From Pseudoalteromonas sp. CO133X (GTDB lineage: Bacteria; Pseudomonadota; Gammaproteobacteria; Enterobacterales; Alteromonadaceae): a stretch of DNA of 64,000 nucleotides. The position numbers and the translations under genes were made by a program. Location: the NCBI GenBank assembly GCA_004208945.1, contig SGPE01000015.1:124001-188000 (forward strand), written 5' to 3'. How positions within the stretch are numbered: the first letter of the stretch is position 1; each line of letters opens with the position of its first letter. Shown piece by piece: positions 7,649 to 16,390 of this stretch. The notes beneath the pieces are model-generated. The model saw only the letters and a program-made list of their open reading frames with translations, was not told where the DNA came from and searched no databases.

Positions 7649-8821
7649 TTCAACAATATCGTTTATTTGTATGTTAGGTAACGGTTGCTCATCAATACTC
7701 ATGGCAACAGCCGACTGCTGATAGAGTTGGGTAATTTTCACTTGATTAAGGGTGGTGATCTTATGTGGTAGTTTATTACCTTGCGCATCTGTCATGTAGT
7801 TATGATGAGCAATATTTAATAACTCCCCTTGCTGTAAACCATGCGCTTTACCTAGGTTGATTATTAATTTGCCATTTTCAATATGCAAAATTTTGCCTTG
7901 CGTAGGTAAACAAGCCATAGCCGCTTGCAAGTCATAGGTGAGGGTTTGGTTTACCTCACTGATAGCTTGACCATAATCGGTTTCCCAAAAGCGGTCGCTA
8001 TACACATCAATGATATCGGTTTTTTTGTATGGCCAAATTCCCTCAGTTTGGTAACTTTTCTGCCATAGCTTTTCGTAAGTGGTGCCATCAAATAAAACAT
8101 AATCGGCTTTATAAGCACGTTTAAAGCTATCATCTTGCCAAAATGCATAATCGTTATTGAGCTTACGGTTTACCGATAAATCGCGGATACGACTGAGTAA
8201 TACATATTGTGAGTTACTACGACTGGTTATCTCTTCGAGTAATGCATCGCTGTAGTCATATTGTTGGGTGAAAAAATGATCCACGCGCAACGGCACATTG
8301 TAATATGCTGTCGGTTTTGCGGCCATTTGCGTATTACTTAAGCGAGTATAAAGCTGTTCACTAATAGCTTTATTGACGTCAAAAATTTGGCCCATTCTCG
8401 CTTGCTCTCTGTTGGCCAACTGACTTTGTGTTATTGCGATGAATTTAGCATACTTATTTGCAGGGCATTCTTCAGCTTCTGGAAAAATATCTAAGCGAAG
8501 TGTAATTGCATAGGTATCGTTATGACGATCTTCGCTAATAAGCTCAATTTTTTGGATCTCACCATGGCTACTAATTTTAAGCTGATCTTGCGTCAAAACT
8601 CCGTCTACTAAGGTTTGTACAGAGCTAACACGCGCCCCTGAAAACACTAATGCTTGGGTTATCGCATCTTTCATTGCGGCAGATTTGGCCTGACTTGTAT
8701 CACCATCTTTAATCACTGCATGGCCTGTAGATTCAAACCATTGAGCTAAACTATTGTTAGAAAAAACAAGAGTAAAGGCCAGCCCCATGCTGTATAAACT
8801 CGTTTTTAATAGACACTTCAT
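7631..8821 (-). CDS. flgT: Flagellar assembly protein FlgT
   Basis: 396 residues from the ATG at 8821, which begins a clear signal peptide (MKCLLKTSLYSMGLAFTLVF, ending SLAQW). FlgT forms the H ring around the basal body of Na+-driven sheathed polar flagella and helps the stator ring assemble. The N-terminal domain shows WFESTGHAVIKDG and AMKDAITQALVFSG, typical of the family's first domain. The C-terminal part has the small beta barrel with HGLQQGELLNIAHHN. A longer start at 8839 would add six residues before the signal and is unlikely. It is transcribed from a sigma-54-type promoter facing that of flgP. The 3' end overlaps oxyR by 18 bases. Confidence 0.88.
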   Translation of the reverse strand: MKCLLKTSLYSMGLAFTLVFSNNSLAQWFESTGHAVIKDGDTSQAKSAAMKDAITQALVFSGARVSSVQTLVDGVLTQDQLKISSHGEIQKIELISEDRHNDTYAITLRLDIFPEAEECPANKYAKFIAITQSQLANREQARMGQIFDVNKAISEQLYTRLSNTQMAAKPTAYYNVPLRVDHFFTQQYDYSDALLEEITSRSNSQYVLLSRIRDLSVNRKLNNDYAFWQDDSFKRAYKADYVLFDGTTYEKLWQKSYQTEGIWPYKKTDIIDVYSDRFWETDYGQAISEVNQTLTYDLQAAMACLPTQGKILHIENGKLIINLGKAHGLQQGELLNIAHHNYMTDAQGNKLPHKITTLNQVKITQLYQQSAVAMSIDEQPLPNIQINDIVELAGGE

Positions 8822-8861
8822 GCAAATACCTAGCGACACTGTTCATTGATACCAAGTACCG

Positions 8862-8877
8862 AGCAAGTAATGTACCA
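8862..8877 (-). promoter_or_regulatory. Sigma-54 promoter of flgT
   Basis: On the minus strand the order is CTGG (-24 GG at 8876-8875), ten bases TACATTACTT, then GC (-12, 8864-8863). GG-N10-GC spacing is exact, with TGGTAC and TTGC elements. The leader to the flgT ATG would be about 30 bases. Confidence 0.65.
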
Positions 8878-8879
8878 GA

Positions 8880-8896
8880 TTGGCACTAAACGTGCA
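8880..8896 (+). promoter_or_regulatory. Sigma-54 promoter of flgP
   Basis: TTGGCAC with the -24 GG at 8882-8883, ten bases CACTAAACGT, and the -12 GC at 8894-8895. Near-consensus. Its -24 box is only six bases from the -24 box of the divergent flgT promoter. Expected start near 8907, leader about 26 bases. Confidence 0.75.
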
Positions 8897-8932
8897 TATT
8901 TGTAGAAAATGAGTTTTTAACGGAAACAAGTT

Positions 8933-9391
8933 ATGCGAGCAATGTTAGTTTGTGGCCTAGCTGCCTGTATTGCACTAAGTGGTTGCAGTAGTATTTTTGA
9001 TAAACACGTAGAGTACACTTATATCGAGCCTGATGACTACCCAGTTTTAAAAGCCGTTGGTTATGCACCCATTAGTGCTCAACCGAGTGATAACAAATCA
9101 CAACGAACTTTACTTGCAATTAAAGCCTCAAAACTTGAAGCATATCGTGAGTTAGCTGAACAGGTTTATGGGCAAAAGATTTCCGCAGGGACGACGGTAC
9201 AAAACAGCATTGCACATAACGATCAGCTACAAAGCAAAGTGCAGGGTGTTATCAAAGGTGCTCAGGTCATTAAAACGTATGCGGTGGGCGACACTTACGC
9301 CACAGAGTTACAACTCGACATGAAACGAGTACATGACTTATATATTGGCGAAATCAAACCGCGTGAAGTAAAAAAAGTGACTTATTATTAA
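8933..9391 (+). CDS. flgP: Flagellar outer-membrane lipoprotein FlgP (LPP20 family)
   Basis: 152 residues. A signal with lipobox LSGC (Cys about residue 18) is followed by an LPP20-type domain: RTLLAIKASKLEAYRELAEQVYG, a central NSIAHNDQLQSKVQGVIKGAQV, and a C-terminal TELQLDMKRVHDLY. In Vibrio FlgP is needed for flagellar attachment and motility together with FlgO and FlgT. A sigma-54 promoter precedes it and GGAAAC supports the ATG at 8933. It is followed in the same direction, 120 bases on, by lapG. The hairpin between them has no U-run, so readthrough into lapGD is possible. Confidence 0.88.
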   Translation: MRAMLVCGLAACIALSGCSSIFDKHVEYTYIEPDDYPVLKAVGYAPISAQPSDNKSQRTLLAIKASKLEAYRELAEQVYGQKISAGTTVQNSIAHNDQLQSKVQGVIKGAQVIKTYAVGDTYATELQLDMKRVHDLYIGEIKPREVKKVTYY

Positions 9392-9424
9392 GTACTAAAT
9401 TCTCATAGTTGCAGCTTGGGTGCT

Positions 9425-9458
9425 ATGCTTTTAAGACTGTTAGTTTTAACAAAAGCAT
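9425..9458 (+). other. Hairpin between flgP and lapG
   Basis: ATGCTTTT (9425-9432) and AAAAGCAT (9451-9458) form an inverted repeat without a following T-run. It could be an inefficient terminator or an mRNA-stabilising hairpin. Confidence 0.35.
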
Positions 9459-9511
9459 AATGGCATTAACATATCATTTTAACCAAGCTTTTCTCCTTTT
9501 AGGGATTGTCT

Positions 9512-10219
9512 ATGCTGTTTAGAGCATATGCGATTGCCTTTAATCAAACTTGGCGCACTCATGCCTGCTGGTTAACCGTTGTCATTATTCTATGCTTAAG
9601 TCATTCTGCAATAGCTGATCGCTTAGTTATTGAATTTACCACTTTTATTCAACAGATGCAGCAGCGTTTCGGTGCCAATAGGGTCACTGTTGCAAGGCAG
9701 TGGCAAGGAATGTTGCAGCAGGCTTCTAATTTATCTGAACAACAACAGGTACTTGTTGTTAACGAGTTTTTTGCCCGTAGTCTGCGTTATCAAACTGATA
9801 TTCAATTATGGAAGCAAGAAGACTATTGGGCGACCCCTCTTGAAACGCTTGGTAAAGGGCTAGGTGATTGTGAAGATTACGCAATTGCCAAGTATATAAG
9901 CCTCAGAGCACTTGGTGTGAGTGACGATAAATTACGGCTTATCTATGTAAAAGCTCAACTACCTGGTACGCGAAAAACACAAGCGCACATGGTGCTTGGC
10001 TACTTTACACACCCTAATGCACAACCACTTATTTTAGATAGTTTAATTGTAAAGGTATTGCCTGCCGCTAAGCGGACCGATCTTAGTCCTGTTTTTAGCT
10101 TTAACAGCAAAGGCTTGTGGGCCAATAATTCAACAAAGAGTGTGGCCGATCCTACTGCTAGGTTATCACGGTGGCGTCATATATTAGAGCAATCACGCAA
10201 AGAAGGAGTGCGATGGTGA
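9512..10219 (+). CDS. lapG: Periplasmic adhesin-cleaving protease LapG
   Basis: 235 residues of the bacterial transglutaminase-like cysteine peptidase family. An N-terminal signal/anchor (about residues 15-35, ending SAIADR) directs it to the periplasm. The catalytic triad is visible: Cys120 in GDCEDYAIAK, His159 in QAHMVLGY and Asp176 in LILDSL. The GDCEDYA region also supplies the Ca2+-binding acidic residues of the family. LapG cuts the N-terminus of LapA-type adhesins after TAA, releasing the cell from the surface; the TAAG target is present in the adhesin encoded at 18652. The ATG at 9512 has AGGG seven bases upstream. It overlaps lapD by 7 bases (ATGGTGA). Confidence 0.93.
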   Translation: MLFRAYAIAFNQTWRTHACWLTVVIILCLSHSAIADRLVIEFTTFIQQMQQRFGANRVTVARQWQGMLQQASNLSEQQQVLVVNEFFARSLRYQTDIQLWKQEDYWATPLETLGKGLGDCEDYAIAKYISLRALGVSDDKLRLIYVKAQLPGTRKTQAHMVLGYFTHPNAQPLILDSLIVKVLPAAKRTDLSPVFSFNSKGLWANNSTKSVADPTARLSRWRHILEQSRKEGVRW

Positions 10220-12180
10220 AGGTATTTAATCTATTTAGACTCAAACGAAATAAAACCATTACCTTAAAGCAAGAGCTATGGATTGCTATTTTGCTATTAA
10301 TCATTATTGGTTTTGTGAGTAGTTTGTTGATCAGTACTAATTCTGCAAAAGAGTACTTTACGACTGAGTTGCGAATGAAAAATATAGATAATGCCAACTC
10401 ACTCGCCTTGATGTTGAGTCAAATGAGTAAAGACCCTGTTGAAATAGAGCTTTTAGTATCCGCCTCATTTGATACCGGTTATTACCACCGAATTGAGTTA
10501 CAAGACCCACAAGGTAAAACAATAATTAAACGCCTTTATACGGGGGAGCTTACTTTAAACGCACCGAGTTGGTTTAGGCACTTTTATAAGTTAGAGGTTG
10601 CGCCGGGTGTTGCTCAAGTGAGTGATGGCTGGCAACAATTTGGTACTTTGTATGTTGAAAGCCATAGCCAGTATACGCAAGATGCTCTGTGGAAAAGTGC
10701 TGTACATTTATTCTTTAGTTTTTTAGTTGTTGCAGTGGCGGCTTGTATTGCAGGGGCTTATTTTCTATCTAAAATTCTAAGTCCACTCAATGATGTAATG
10801 AAACAAGCGGTGGCATTAAGTGAAAAACGCTTTATAAAGTCAAAAGTACCGCGCACCTATGAGTTTGCTAAGCTTGTGTCATCAATGAATTTGTTGTCGA
10901 CACGTTTTAATCGCATTACTAAAGAAGATAATCGTCGCTTAGAAGAAATTCGTTTTAAAAGTCAACACGATGACTTAACAGGCCTTGCTAATCGAGAATA
11001 CTTTAATGCAACTCTTGATACCTTTTTAGAAAACTCACAAGGACATGGGGGGCTCTTTTTATTCAGAGTGATAAATTTGGATACATTAACAGAGCAAGTT
11101 GGTCGCGTTGAAATGGTGGACTTTTTACGTCGTTTTTCAGAGTCATTAGTTTCTTTTTTAGAGTCGAATGAAGACAGCTTTAGGCAAAGCCAAATTGCAC
11201 GTATGTCCCATGTTGATTTTTTAGTGTTATTTAGCGATGTGAGTAATCTCACAGCCTTGAGTGAGCAGATTTTAAAGTCCCATGAGCAACTTGTTGCAGA
11301 TCATAAATCAGTAGAGCTTGCGGTATCACACAGTTGTACACACATTGAAGTTGATGACACCCGTGCCACACTTTTAAAACGAGTCGACCAGTGTTTGAAG
11401 GTTGCCGTTGCAAAACCAGGTTGCTGTGCTTATGTAGATGAAAAACAACAAACGCAAGACAACCATAATGATATTGATACTTGGCGAGAAAGATTAGAGT
11501 TTGCGCTGAAAGAAAACCAATTAGAAATCGCGTTATTTCCCGTAACAACTTTTGATGAGCGCTTAATACAACAACAAATTTCTTTAAGTTTATTAATTGA
11601 AGGCGAAAAATATCGCTTTGGCTTTTACTTTCAATGGGCTCAGCGTTTGCATTTATTAGCTCGCCTTGATTGGAGTTTAATGAAACTAATGATTAACGAG
11701 TATGGCCAGATTCAAGGGGATACGCTTTTAGGAATGGAAGTTTCAGCTGACACTTTACAAGATGATATGGCGGTGGCGTCCATTTTAACAGGGTTATCTG
11801 CGTATCCTGCACTTGCTAAGCGTATATGCTTTGAGGTGCGAGCAAATTTCGCAATTAAAGAGTTTGCTTTGTTTCGAAGCTTTTGTTCACAAGTTCATAG
11901 CATTGGCGCTAAAGTCGCGCTTAAGCGTGTGGGGGCTGAGTTTACTAAATTAAATAAAATCCAAGAGCTTGGCTTAGAGTTAATAAAAATAGACAGTGTT
12001 TATTGTCATAACATAAGCTTTAATGAAGATAACCAAAGTTTTCTTCGCGGTGTGTGTTCACTTGCGCACTCTTTAGGCATTAAAGTGGTAGCAGAAGGGG
12101 TTAAAAACCCAAGTGATCAAACTATACTGAAGGGGTTAGGTTTCGATGGGCTTGTTGCGGTTGAAGGCAAAAAAGATTAA
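10213..12180 (+). CDS. lapD: LapD-type c-di-GMP receptor controlling LapG
   Basis: 655 residues. Order: TM1 (about 22-42), a periplasmic LapG-binding domain with GWQQFG near its end, TM2 (about 162-186), HAMP (to about 235), degenerate GGDEF (about 250-420), degenerate EAL (about 430-655). The GGDEF signature is replaced by SHVDF and the EAL signature by SLSLL, so neither synthesis nor hydrolysis of c-di-GMP is expected and it should act as a receptor. When c-di-GMP is bound, the periplasmic domain holds LapG and spares the adhesin. AAGGAG (10203-10208) supports ATG at 10213 inside the lapG end. Convergent with the LuxR-type gene, overlapping by 4 bases. Confidence 0.92.
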   Translation: MVKVFNLFRLKRNKTITLKQELWIAILLLIIIGFVSSLLISTNSAKEYFTTELRMKNIDNANSLALMLSQMSKDPVEIELLVSASFDTGYYHRIELQDPQGKTIIKRLYTGELTLNAPSWFRHFYKLEVAPGVAQVSDGWQQFGTLYVESHSQYTQDALWKSAVHLFFSFLVVAVAACIAGAYFLSKILSPLNDVMKQAVALSEKRFIKSKVPRTYEFAKLVSSMNLLSTRFNRITKEDNRRLEEIRFKSQHDDLTGLANREYFNATLDTFLENSQGHGGLFLFRVINLDTLTEQVGRVEMVDFLRRFSESLVSFLESNEDSFRQSQIARMSHVDFLVLFSDVSNLTALSEQILKSHEQLVADHKSVELAVSHSCTHIEVDDTRATLLKRVDQCLKVAVAKPGCCAYVDEKQQTQDNHNDIDTWRERLEFALKENQLEIALFPVTTFDERLIQQQISLSLLIEGEKYRFGFYFQWAQRLHLLARLDWSLMKLMINEYGQIQGDTLLGMEVSADTLQDDMAVASILTGLSAYPALAKRICFEVRANFAIKEFALFRSFCSQVHSIGAKVALKRVGAEFTKLNKIQELGLELIKIDSVYCHNISFNEDNQSFLRGVCSLAHSLGIKVVAEGVKNPSDQTILKGLGFDGLVAVEGKKD

Positions 12181-12764
12181 TGGCCTTTAACCGCTAACAT
12201 TAACTGCATGCGGTCTCGCACATGTAGCTTATTGAAAATAGAACTCATGTGTTCTTTTACGGTGCGCTCTGTGATATTCAACTTTTGTGCGACCTGTTTG
12301 TTTGTTGCCCCCGTGACAACTTCATCAACGACCTGTTTTTCTCGATTTGTTAGGCATGTTAAATCGCAATTGTGTTGGTAGTGAATTTGCTGATTAGACA
12401 GCACCCCAACTAAGTTTGATAACAGTTGCCCAGGTAGCCAAATACCTCCTTTACTCACTGTTTCAGCAACTTGCTCAATAATTGCTTTACTGGCGTATGC
12501 TTCTATATAGCCACGAGCACCGTGTTCTAATGCTTTACATAGCTGAGAAATATTAAGCTCAGTTGTCATCACTATCACAGGAATTCTTTGCTCGGTGAGT
12601 TTCGACAGAAGATTGAGCCAATCAGGTGTCTCTGCAAGTAGCCAAATTAAGCTATCAGCCATTAGCCGTTTAGGCACTGATGTTTGTACGCTACAGTCAG
12701 CAAATGCAGATTGCCAATGTGGAGAGACAAGTTCATCTTGTGTAATAAAAACACTCCTGCGCAT
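12177..12764 (-). CDS. LuxR/NarL-type regulator with degenerate receiver domain
   Basis: 195 residues. Residues about 1-115 have the shape of a response-regulator receiver (IPVIVMTTELN, GARGYIEAYAS), but the acidic pocket and phospho-acceptor Asp are missing: the expected position reads WLLAETPD. Residues about 130-195 are a GerE/LuxR helix-turn-helix with LTNREKQVVDEVVTGATNKQVAQKLNITERTVKEH, seen in parts LTNREKQVV, TNKQVAQKLN and ERTVKEHMSSIF. It is the last gene of the lapE-lapB-lapC operon (38-base gap, GGAG ribosome site). Similar LuxR genes accompany adhesin/type I secretion loci in marine bacteria. Control of the adhesin or secretion genes is inferred from position only. Confidence 0.8.
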   Translation of the reverse strand: MRRSVFITQDELVSPHWQSAFADCSVQTSVPKRLMADSLIWLLAETPDWLNLLSKLTEQRIPVIVMTTELNISQLCKALEHGARGYIEAYASKAIIEQVAETVSKGGIWLPGQLLSNLVGVLSNQQIHYQHNCDLTCLTNREKQVVDEVVTGATNKQVAQKLNITERTVKEHMSSIFNKLHVRDRMQLMLAVKGH

Positions 12765-12802
12765 AGTTACTCCATTACACTGGCGTGAAGGGCATTCATA
12801 GT

Positions 12803-14224
12803 TTACCTCTCGGTCATGGCTAATGAGGTTGCTCTTAAAATGGGTTTAAACAAATACTCAAGCACGGTTTTTTTTCCGGTAATAATATCGACCTGAGTTG
12901 TCATGCCAGGGATAATCGTTAGGTTGTCGGCAAAGTGGTTTCGGTTCGTTTTCAATTGCACTAAATAAAAAGTGTTATCTCTATCATCGGTGATAGTATC
13001 AGCACTGATGTGAGTTACTTGGGCTTCAAGGCCACCATAAATAGCAAAGTCATAAGCACTGAATTTGATCATAGCCTCTTGCCCTGGCTGCAAAAACGCA
13101 ATATCTTTTGGTAAAATTTTCGCTTCAACAACGAGCTGGTCATCTAAGGGAATAATTTCCACAGCATCACTACCAGGTTGTAAAATGCCGCCAACTGTAT
13201 TTACTAATAAGCGTTGAACGGTCCCATTGACGGGGGAGCGGATCTCAGTTTGCGTAACCTTATCTGCCAGTCCTGACTCTGTTTCTTTAATGGCATCAAG
13301 GCGAAGGAGTGCTTCTGAAAGTTCATTACTCCAACGGTTAATCATCGCAAGCTCTACTTCAGTCACTTTATTTTTTGCTTCATTGATAGCCGATAAACTT
13401 CGGTTTATTGCTGCTTTTGTTCGATTTATCTCACCTGTGTGCTCTACAACTTGGCGCTCCAAACGGATTATATCTATATCAGATACAGCACCTGAACGAA
13501 GTAATGGCCGTGTCACAGAAAGTTCTCTGTTCGCTAAACTGAGAGAGTTAGTGTGTTGTTGCAGTGCAGCTCTCGCTTCGGCATAGTCTTGGCGACGCTG
13601 CTCTAGTTGGCGCTTATGGATTGTAACTTGTTGTGTCAGCTCTTGATTACTGCTCTCAAACATGGCTTGTTCGTGTGCAACGGCATCCGGCGCTTTTTCG
13701 ATTAAGTCGGGAGTAAACTCAAGTGGCTTTTTTTTAGTGAGCGCTTTAAGTCGCTCAACTTTCGCTGTTAGAGATAAAATTTTTGCTTGGTTTTCTCTAA
13801 ATGAAGAGATAAAGCGAGTTGGATCTATCTTCACCAATACATCACCCGCATTGACGATTTGTCCTTCACGAACAAAAATTTGCTCTACCATGCCACCGTC
13901 GTATGATTGTACAACTTGTAGTTTATGAGAGGGGATCACTCTGCCTTCACCACGTGCAACTTCATCTAAGTGGGCAAACGCTGACCAAACAAGTAAGGCG
14001 ACGATAGTTAAGCAAATTAAATACAATAATACTCTGGCACTGGCTGGCTGTTGTTGCATTTTCTCCCATTGCGCGTCAACAACCCAATCTTGAGTATTCG
14101 GCGGTGATAACCAACGAGAAAACAAATATGAAAATATAGATGGACGCTTTGCTTTTTGCTTATCCATCGCTTTATTCAAACGTTCGAATGAGCGTTGTTC
14201 AATTGGTAAGTCTTTTTTACTCAT
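12803..14224 (-). CDS. lapC: Type I secretion membrane-fusion protein LapC (HlyD family)
   Basis: 473 residues. A cytoplasmic N-terminus (about 55 residues) precedes one membrane segment (about 63-80, VLLYLICLTIVALLVW), a lipoyl/barrel-sandwich half (GEGRVIPSHKLQVVQSYDGG region), a long alpha hairpin (about 150-310, rich in Gln, Glu and Arg), and the second lipoyl half with EIRSPVNGTVQRL, the HlyD family signature. It bridges the ABC transporter to the outer-membrane channel. The start overlaps the lapB stop by 4 bases (ATGA), so translation is coupled. Confidence 0.92.
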   Translation of the reverse strand: MSKKDLPIEQRSFERLNKAMDKQKAKRPSIFSYLFSRWLSPPNTQDWVVDAQWEKMQQQPASARVLLYLICLTIVALLVWSAFAHLDEVARGEGRVIPSHKLQVVQSYDGGMVEQIFVREGQIVNAGDVLVKIDPTRFISSFRENQAKILSLTAKVERLKALTKKKPLEFTPDLIEKAPDAVAHEQAMFESSNQELTQQVTIHKRQLEQRRQDYAEARAALQQHTNSLSLANRELSVTRPLLRSGAVSDIDIIRLERQVVEHTGEINRTKAAINRSLSAINEAKNKVTEVELAMINRWSNELSEALLRLDAIKETESGLADKVTQTEIRSPVNGTVQRLLVNTVGGILQPGSDAVEIIPLDDQLVVEAKILPKDIAFLQPGQEAMIKFSAYDFAIYGGLEAQVTHISADTITDDRDNTFYLVQLKTNRNHFADNLTIIPGMTTQVDIITGKKTVLEYLFKPILRATSLAMTER

Positions 14225-16359
14225 GATACTTTTCCAACCGTATGAGTCGACAAAGCAGATAAAACTTGGGATTTAGGTCCATCGGCCACAACTTTACCGT
14301 TATCTAATACGATGACCCGATCAACAAGCTCTAGCAGTGATGTTCTATGTGTAACAACAATCAGAGTCTTTTCTTGGCAGCTACGTTTTATGTTATTAAT
14401 GATCTTAGATTCACTATTATGATCCAGTGCTGAGGTAGGCTCATCCATTAATAAAATCGGTGGATTGTTTAGTAAGGCTCTGGCGATCCCAACCGCTTGG
14501 CGTTGACCACCAGAGAGTAGGCGACCCTGTTCACCTACTTGCATATCAAATCCGTCAGGGTGTGAATTAATTAACTCAAATAACTGGCTTTGCTGGCACG
14601 CAGATAAAATTTGCTCGTCTTTTGCATGCCATGCACTTAGCGTTATATTGTCTTTTAAGGTGCCAAAGAATAGTGAAATTGTTTGGGGAACATACCCAAT
14701 ATTATGACGAAGCTCTGCAGGGTCAATTTGGTGAATATCATTGTTATCAATCAAAATTGATCCAGAATTGGGTTCATAAAGACCTAAAATAAGTTTTTCT
14801 ACAGTGCTTTTTCCTGAGCCATTACGCCCTAAAATAGCGACTTTTTCACCTGCCTTTATTTTGAAACTTACACCGCATAACGCTTCATTGCTTTCATCTG
14901 AGTATTTAAATCGCACATCGTTAAACTCAATATCTCCGAGTAACACAGGGTGGCTTAGCCAGTGTTTACCAGGGGGGCGTTCGACTTCTTTTTCCATTAT
15001 TTCATTTAATGAATGCATAGCAATTGCTGCATGATGGAACTGGGCAAGTACCGCCGCTGATTGACTAATGGGTGCCATAGTTCGAGACGACAATAAATAG
15101 GCTGCAATTAGCCCGCCTTGGGTTAAGTCGCCTTCTATAATGAGGTGCACACCAATCATCATGATCACCACACCGACACATTGCTGTACCCACGCGCCTG
15201 CATTGCTGATTGAAGATGAAATGAGCCGACTTTGAGCATTAACTCTAGCAATATAAATTGTTGATTTTTCCCAACTAGATTGAGTTTTACATTCACTGTG
15301 AAAGCTTTTTACATCTTCAATGTTTGTTAAACTTTCTACTAAGACTGCATTTCGCATTGAACTGGCTTTCATTGTTTGCTCAGATAAGCTTTCAAGCTTT
15401 CTGTGTGCTGCTAATGCATAGCTCAGCAAAAGCACTGCGCCGATGATAATTGGCAGGCTAAGCTCTACCCCAATAATGGCAATAACAACAAGAAATAAAA
15501 GCACGAAGGGAAGATCAACGAGCGCAATTAAAGTGATCGAGCTAAAAAAGCTGCGAACGGCCTCGAAAGACTGAATATTACTCGCAAAGGAACCGGCTGA
15601 TGCAGGGCGATTCTTTAGTTTCATACCCAAAACTCGCTCCATGATTACCGCCGACACTTTTACATCAATTCTACTTGCGGCAAGCTCGACAAAATAACTG
15701 CGCACCAGTCTTAGTATGAAATCTGCGGTCAGAGCCAGCAGCACACCGATTGCTAACACCCACAGTGTTTCTGTCGCATGGTTTGGTACAACACGGTCGT
15801 AGACGTTCATCACAAACAGTGGCATAGCAATAGAAAGTACGCCAAGTGCGATAGCGGAGACAATGACATCTTTATAAAGGGTTCGGCATTCTTTTATCAC
15901 TCCCCAAAACCAGCCATCTTTTGATAGCTTTTGCAGTACCGGTGAGCGTGCATCGAAGGCAAATTCAGGTTGTGCATAAATGATCATACCTGAACTTGTT
16001 TCATTCAATTCATCAAGGCTTATTGTGACGGCAGAATCACTTAATTCTGGGTATATTACTTGTGCGGTATTATCTGTCAGGTTCAGCTTAGTGATAACAC
16101 ATGCTTGATTGTTCTGTAAAATTAATACAGCGGGTAATAAAGCCACATTGAGATCGCAAAGTGCTTTATGAACAACTTTGGTTTTAAAGCCTATCCGTTT
16201 CGCTGCACGTGAAAATCCGGAGGGATTTAATAAACCATTTTCCAGAGGCAAGCCGCTTAATAACGTTTCTCGGGAAAATTCGCGATCATGATAACGGCAT
16301 AAAATCTCAAGGCAGTCTACAAGGCTACCACCATGGTTGAGTGCGTCATTTTCTTGCAT
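14221..16359 (-). CDS. lapB: Type I secretion ABC transporter LapB with degenerate C39 domain
   Basis: 712 residues. Residues about 1-130 form a C39-peptidase-like domain. Its region equivalent to the usual catalytic QxDCG motif reads LVDCLEIL, so proteolysis is unlikely and the domain probably docks the substrate, as in other Lap/Bap exporters. A six-helix ABC membrane domain follows (about 160-440), then the nucleotide-binding domain with Walker A GRNGSGKST, signature LLSGGQRQ, Walker B ILLMDEPTSALD and H-loop VVTHR. It energises export of the giant adhesin across both membranes with LapC and LapE. The gene lies 31 bases after lapE and overlaps lapC by 4 bases. Confidence 0.93.
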   Translation of the reverse strand: MQENDALNHGGSLVDCLEILCRYHDREFSRETLLSGLPLENGLLNPSGFSRAAKRIGFKTKVVHKALCDLNVALLPAVLILQNNQACVITKLNLTDNTAQVIYPELSDSAVTISLDELNETSSGMIIYAQPEFAFDARSPVLQKLSKDGWFWGVIKECRTLYKDVIVSAIALGVLSIAMPLFVMNVYDRVVPNHATETLWVLAIGVLLALTADFILRLVRSYFVELAASRIDVKVSAVIMERVLGMKLKNRPASAGSFASNIQSFEAVRSFFSSITLIALVDLPFVLLFLVVIAIIGVELSLPIIIGAVLLLSYALAAHRKLESLSEQTMKASSMRNAVLVESLTNIEDVKSFHSECKTQSSWEKSTIYIARVNAQSRLISSSISNAGAWVQQCVGVVIMMIGVHLIIEGDLTQGGLIAAYLLSSRTMAPISQSAAVLAQFHHAAIAMHSLNEIMEKEVERPPGKHWLSHPVLLGDIEFNDVRFKYSDESNEALCGVSFKIKAGEKVAILGRNGSGKSTVEKLILGLYEPNSGSILIDNNDIHQIDPAELRHNIGYVPQTISLFFGTLKDNITLSAWHAKDEQILSACQQSQLFELINSHPDGFDMQVGEQGRLLSGGQRQAVGIARALLNNPPILLMDEPTSALDHNSESKIINNIKRSCQEKTLIVVTHRTSLLELVDRVIVLDNGKVVADGPKSQVLSALSTHTVGKVS

Positions 16360-16390
16360 ACACTATCCATACATTAATTTACTGCTTAGC

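Noticed and set aside
9630..9863. Small open frame inside lapG in another frame
   Set aside because: Shadow of the lapG coding sequence; no ribosome site and no family.
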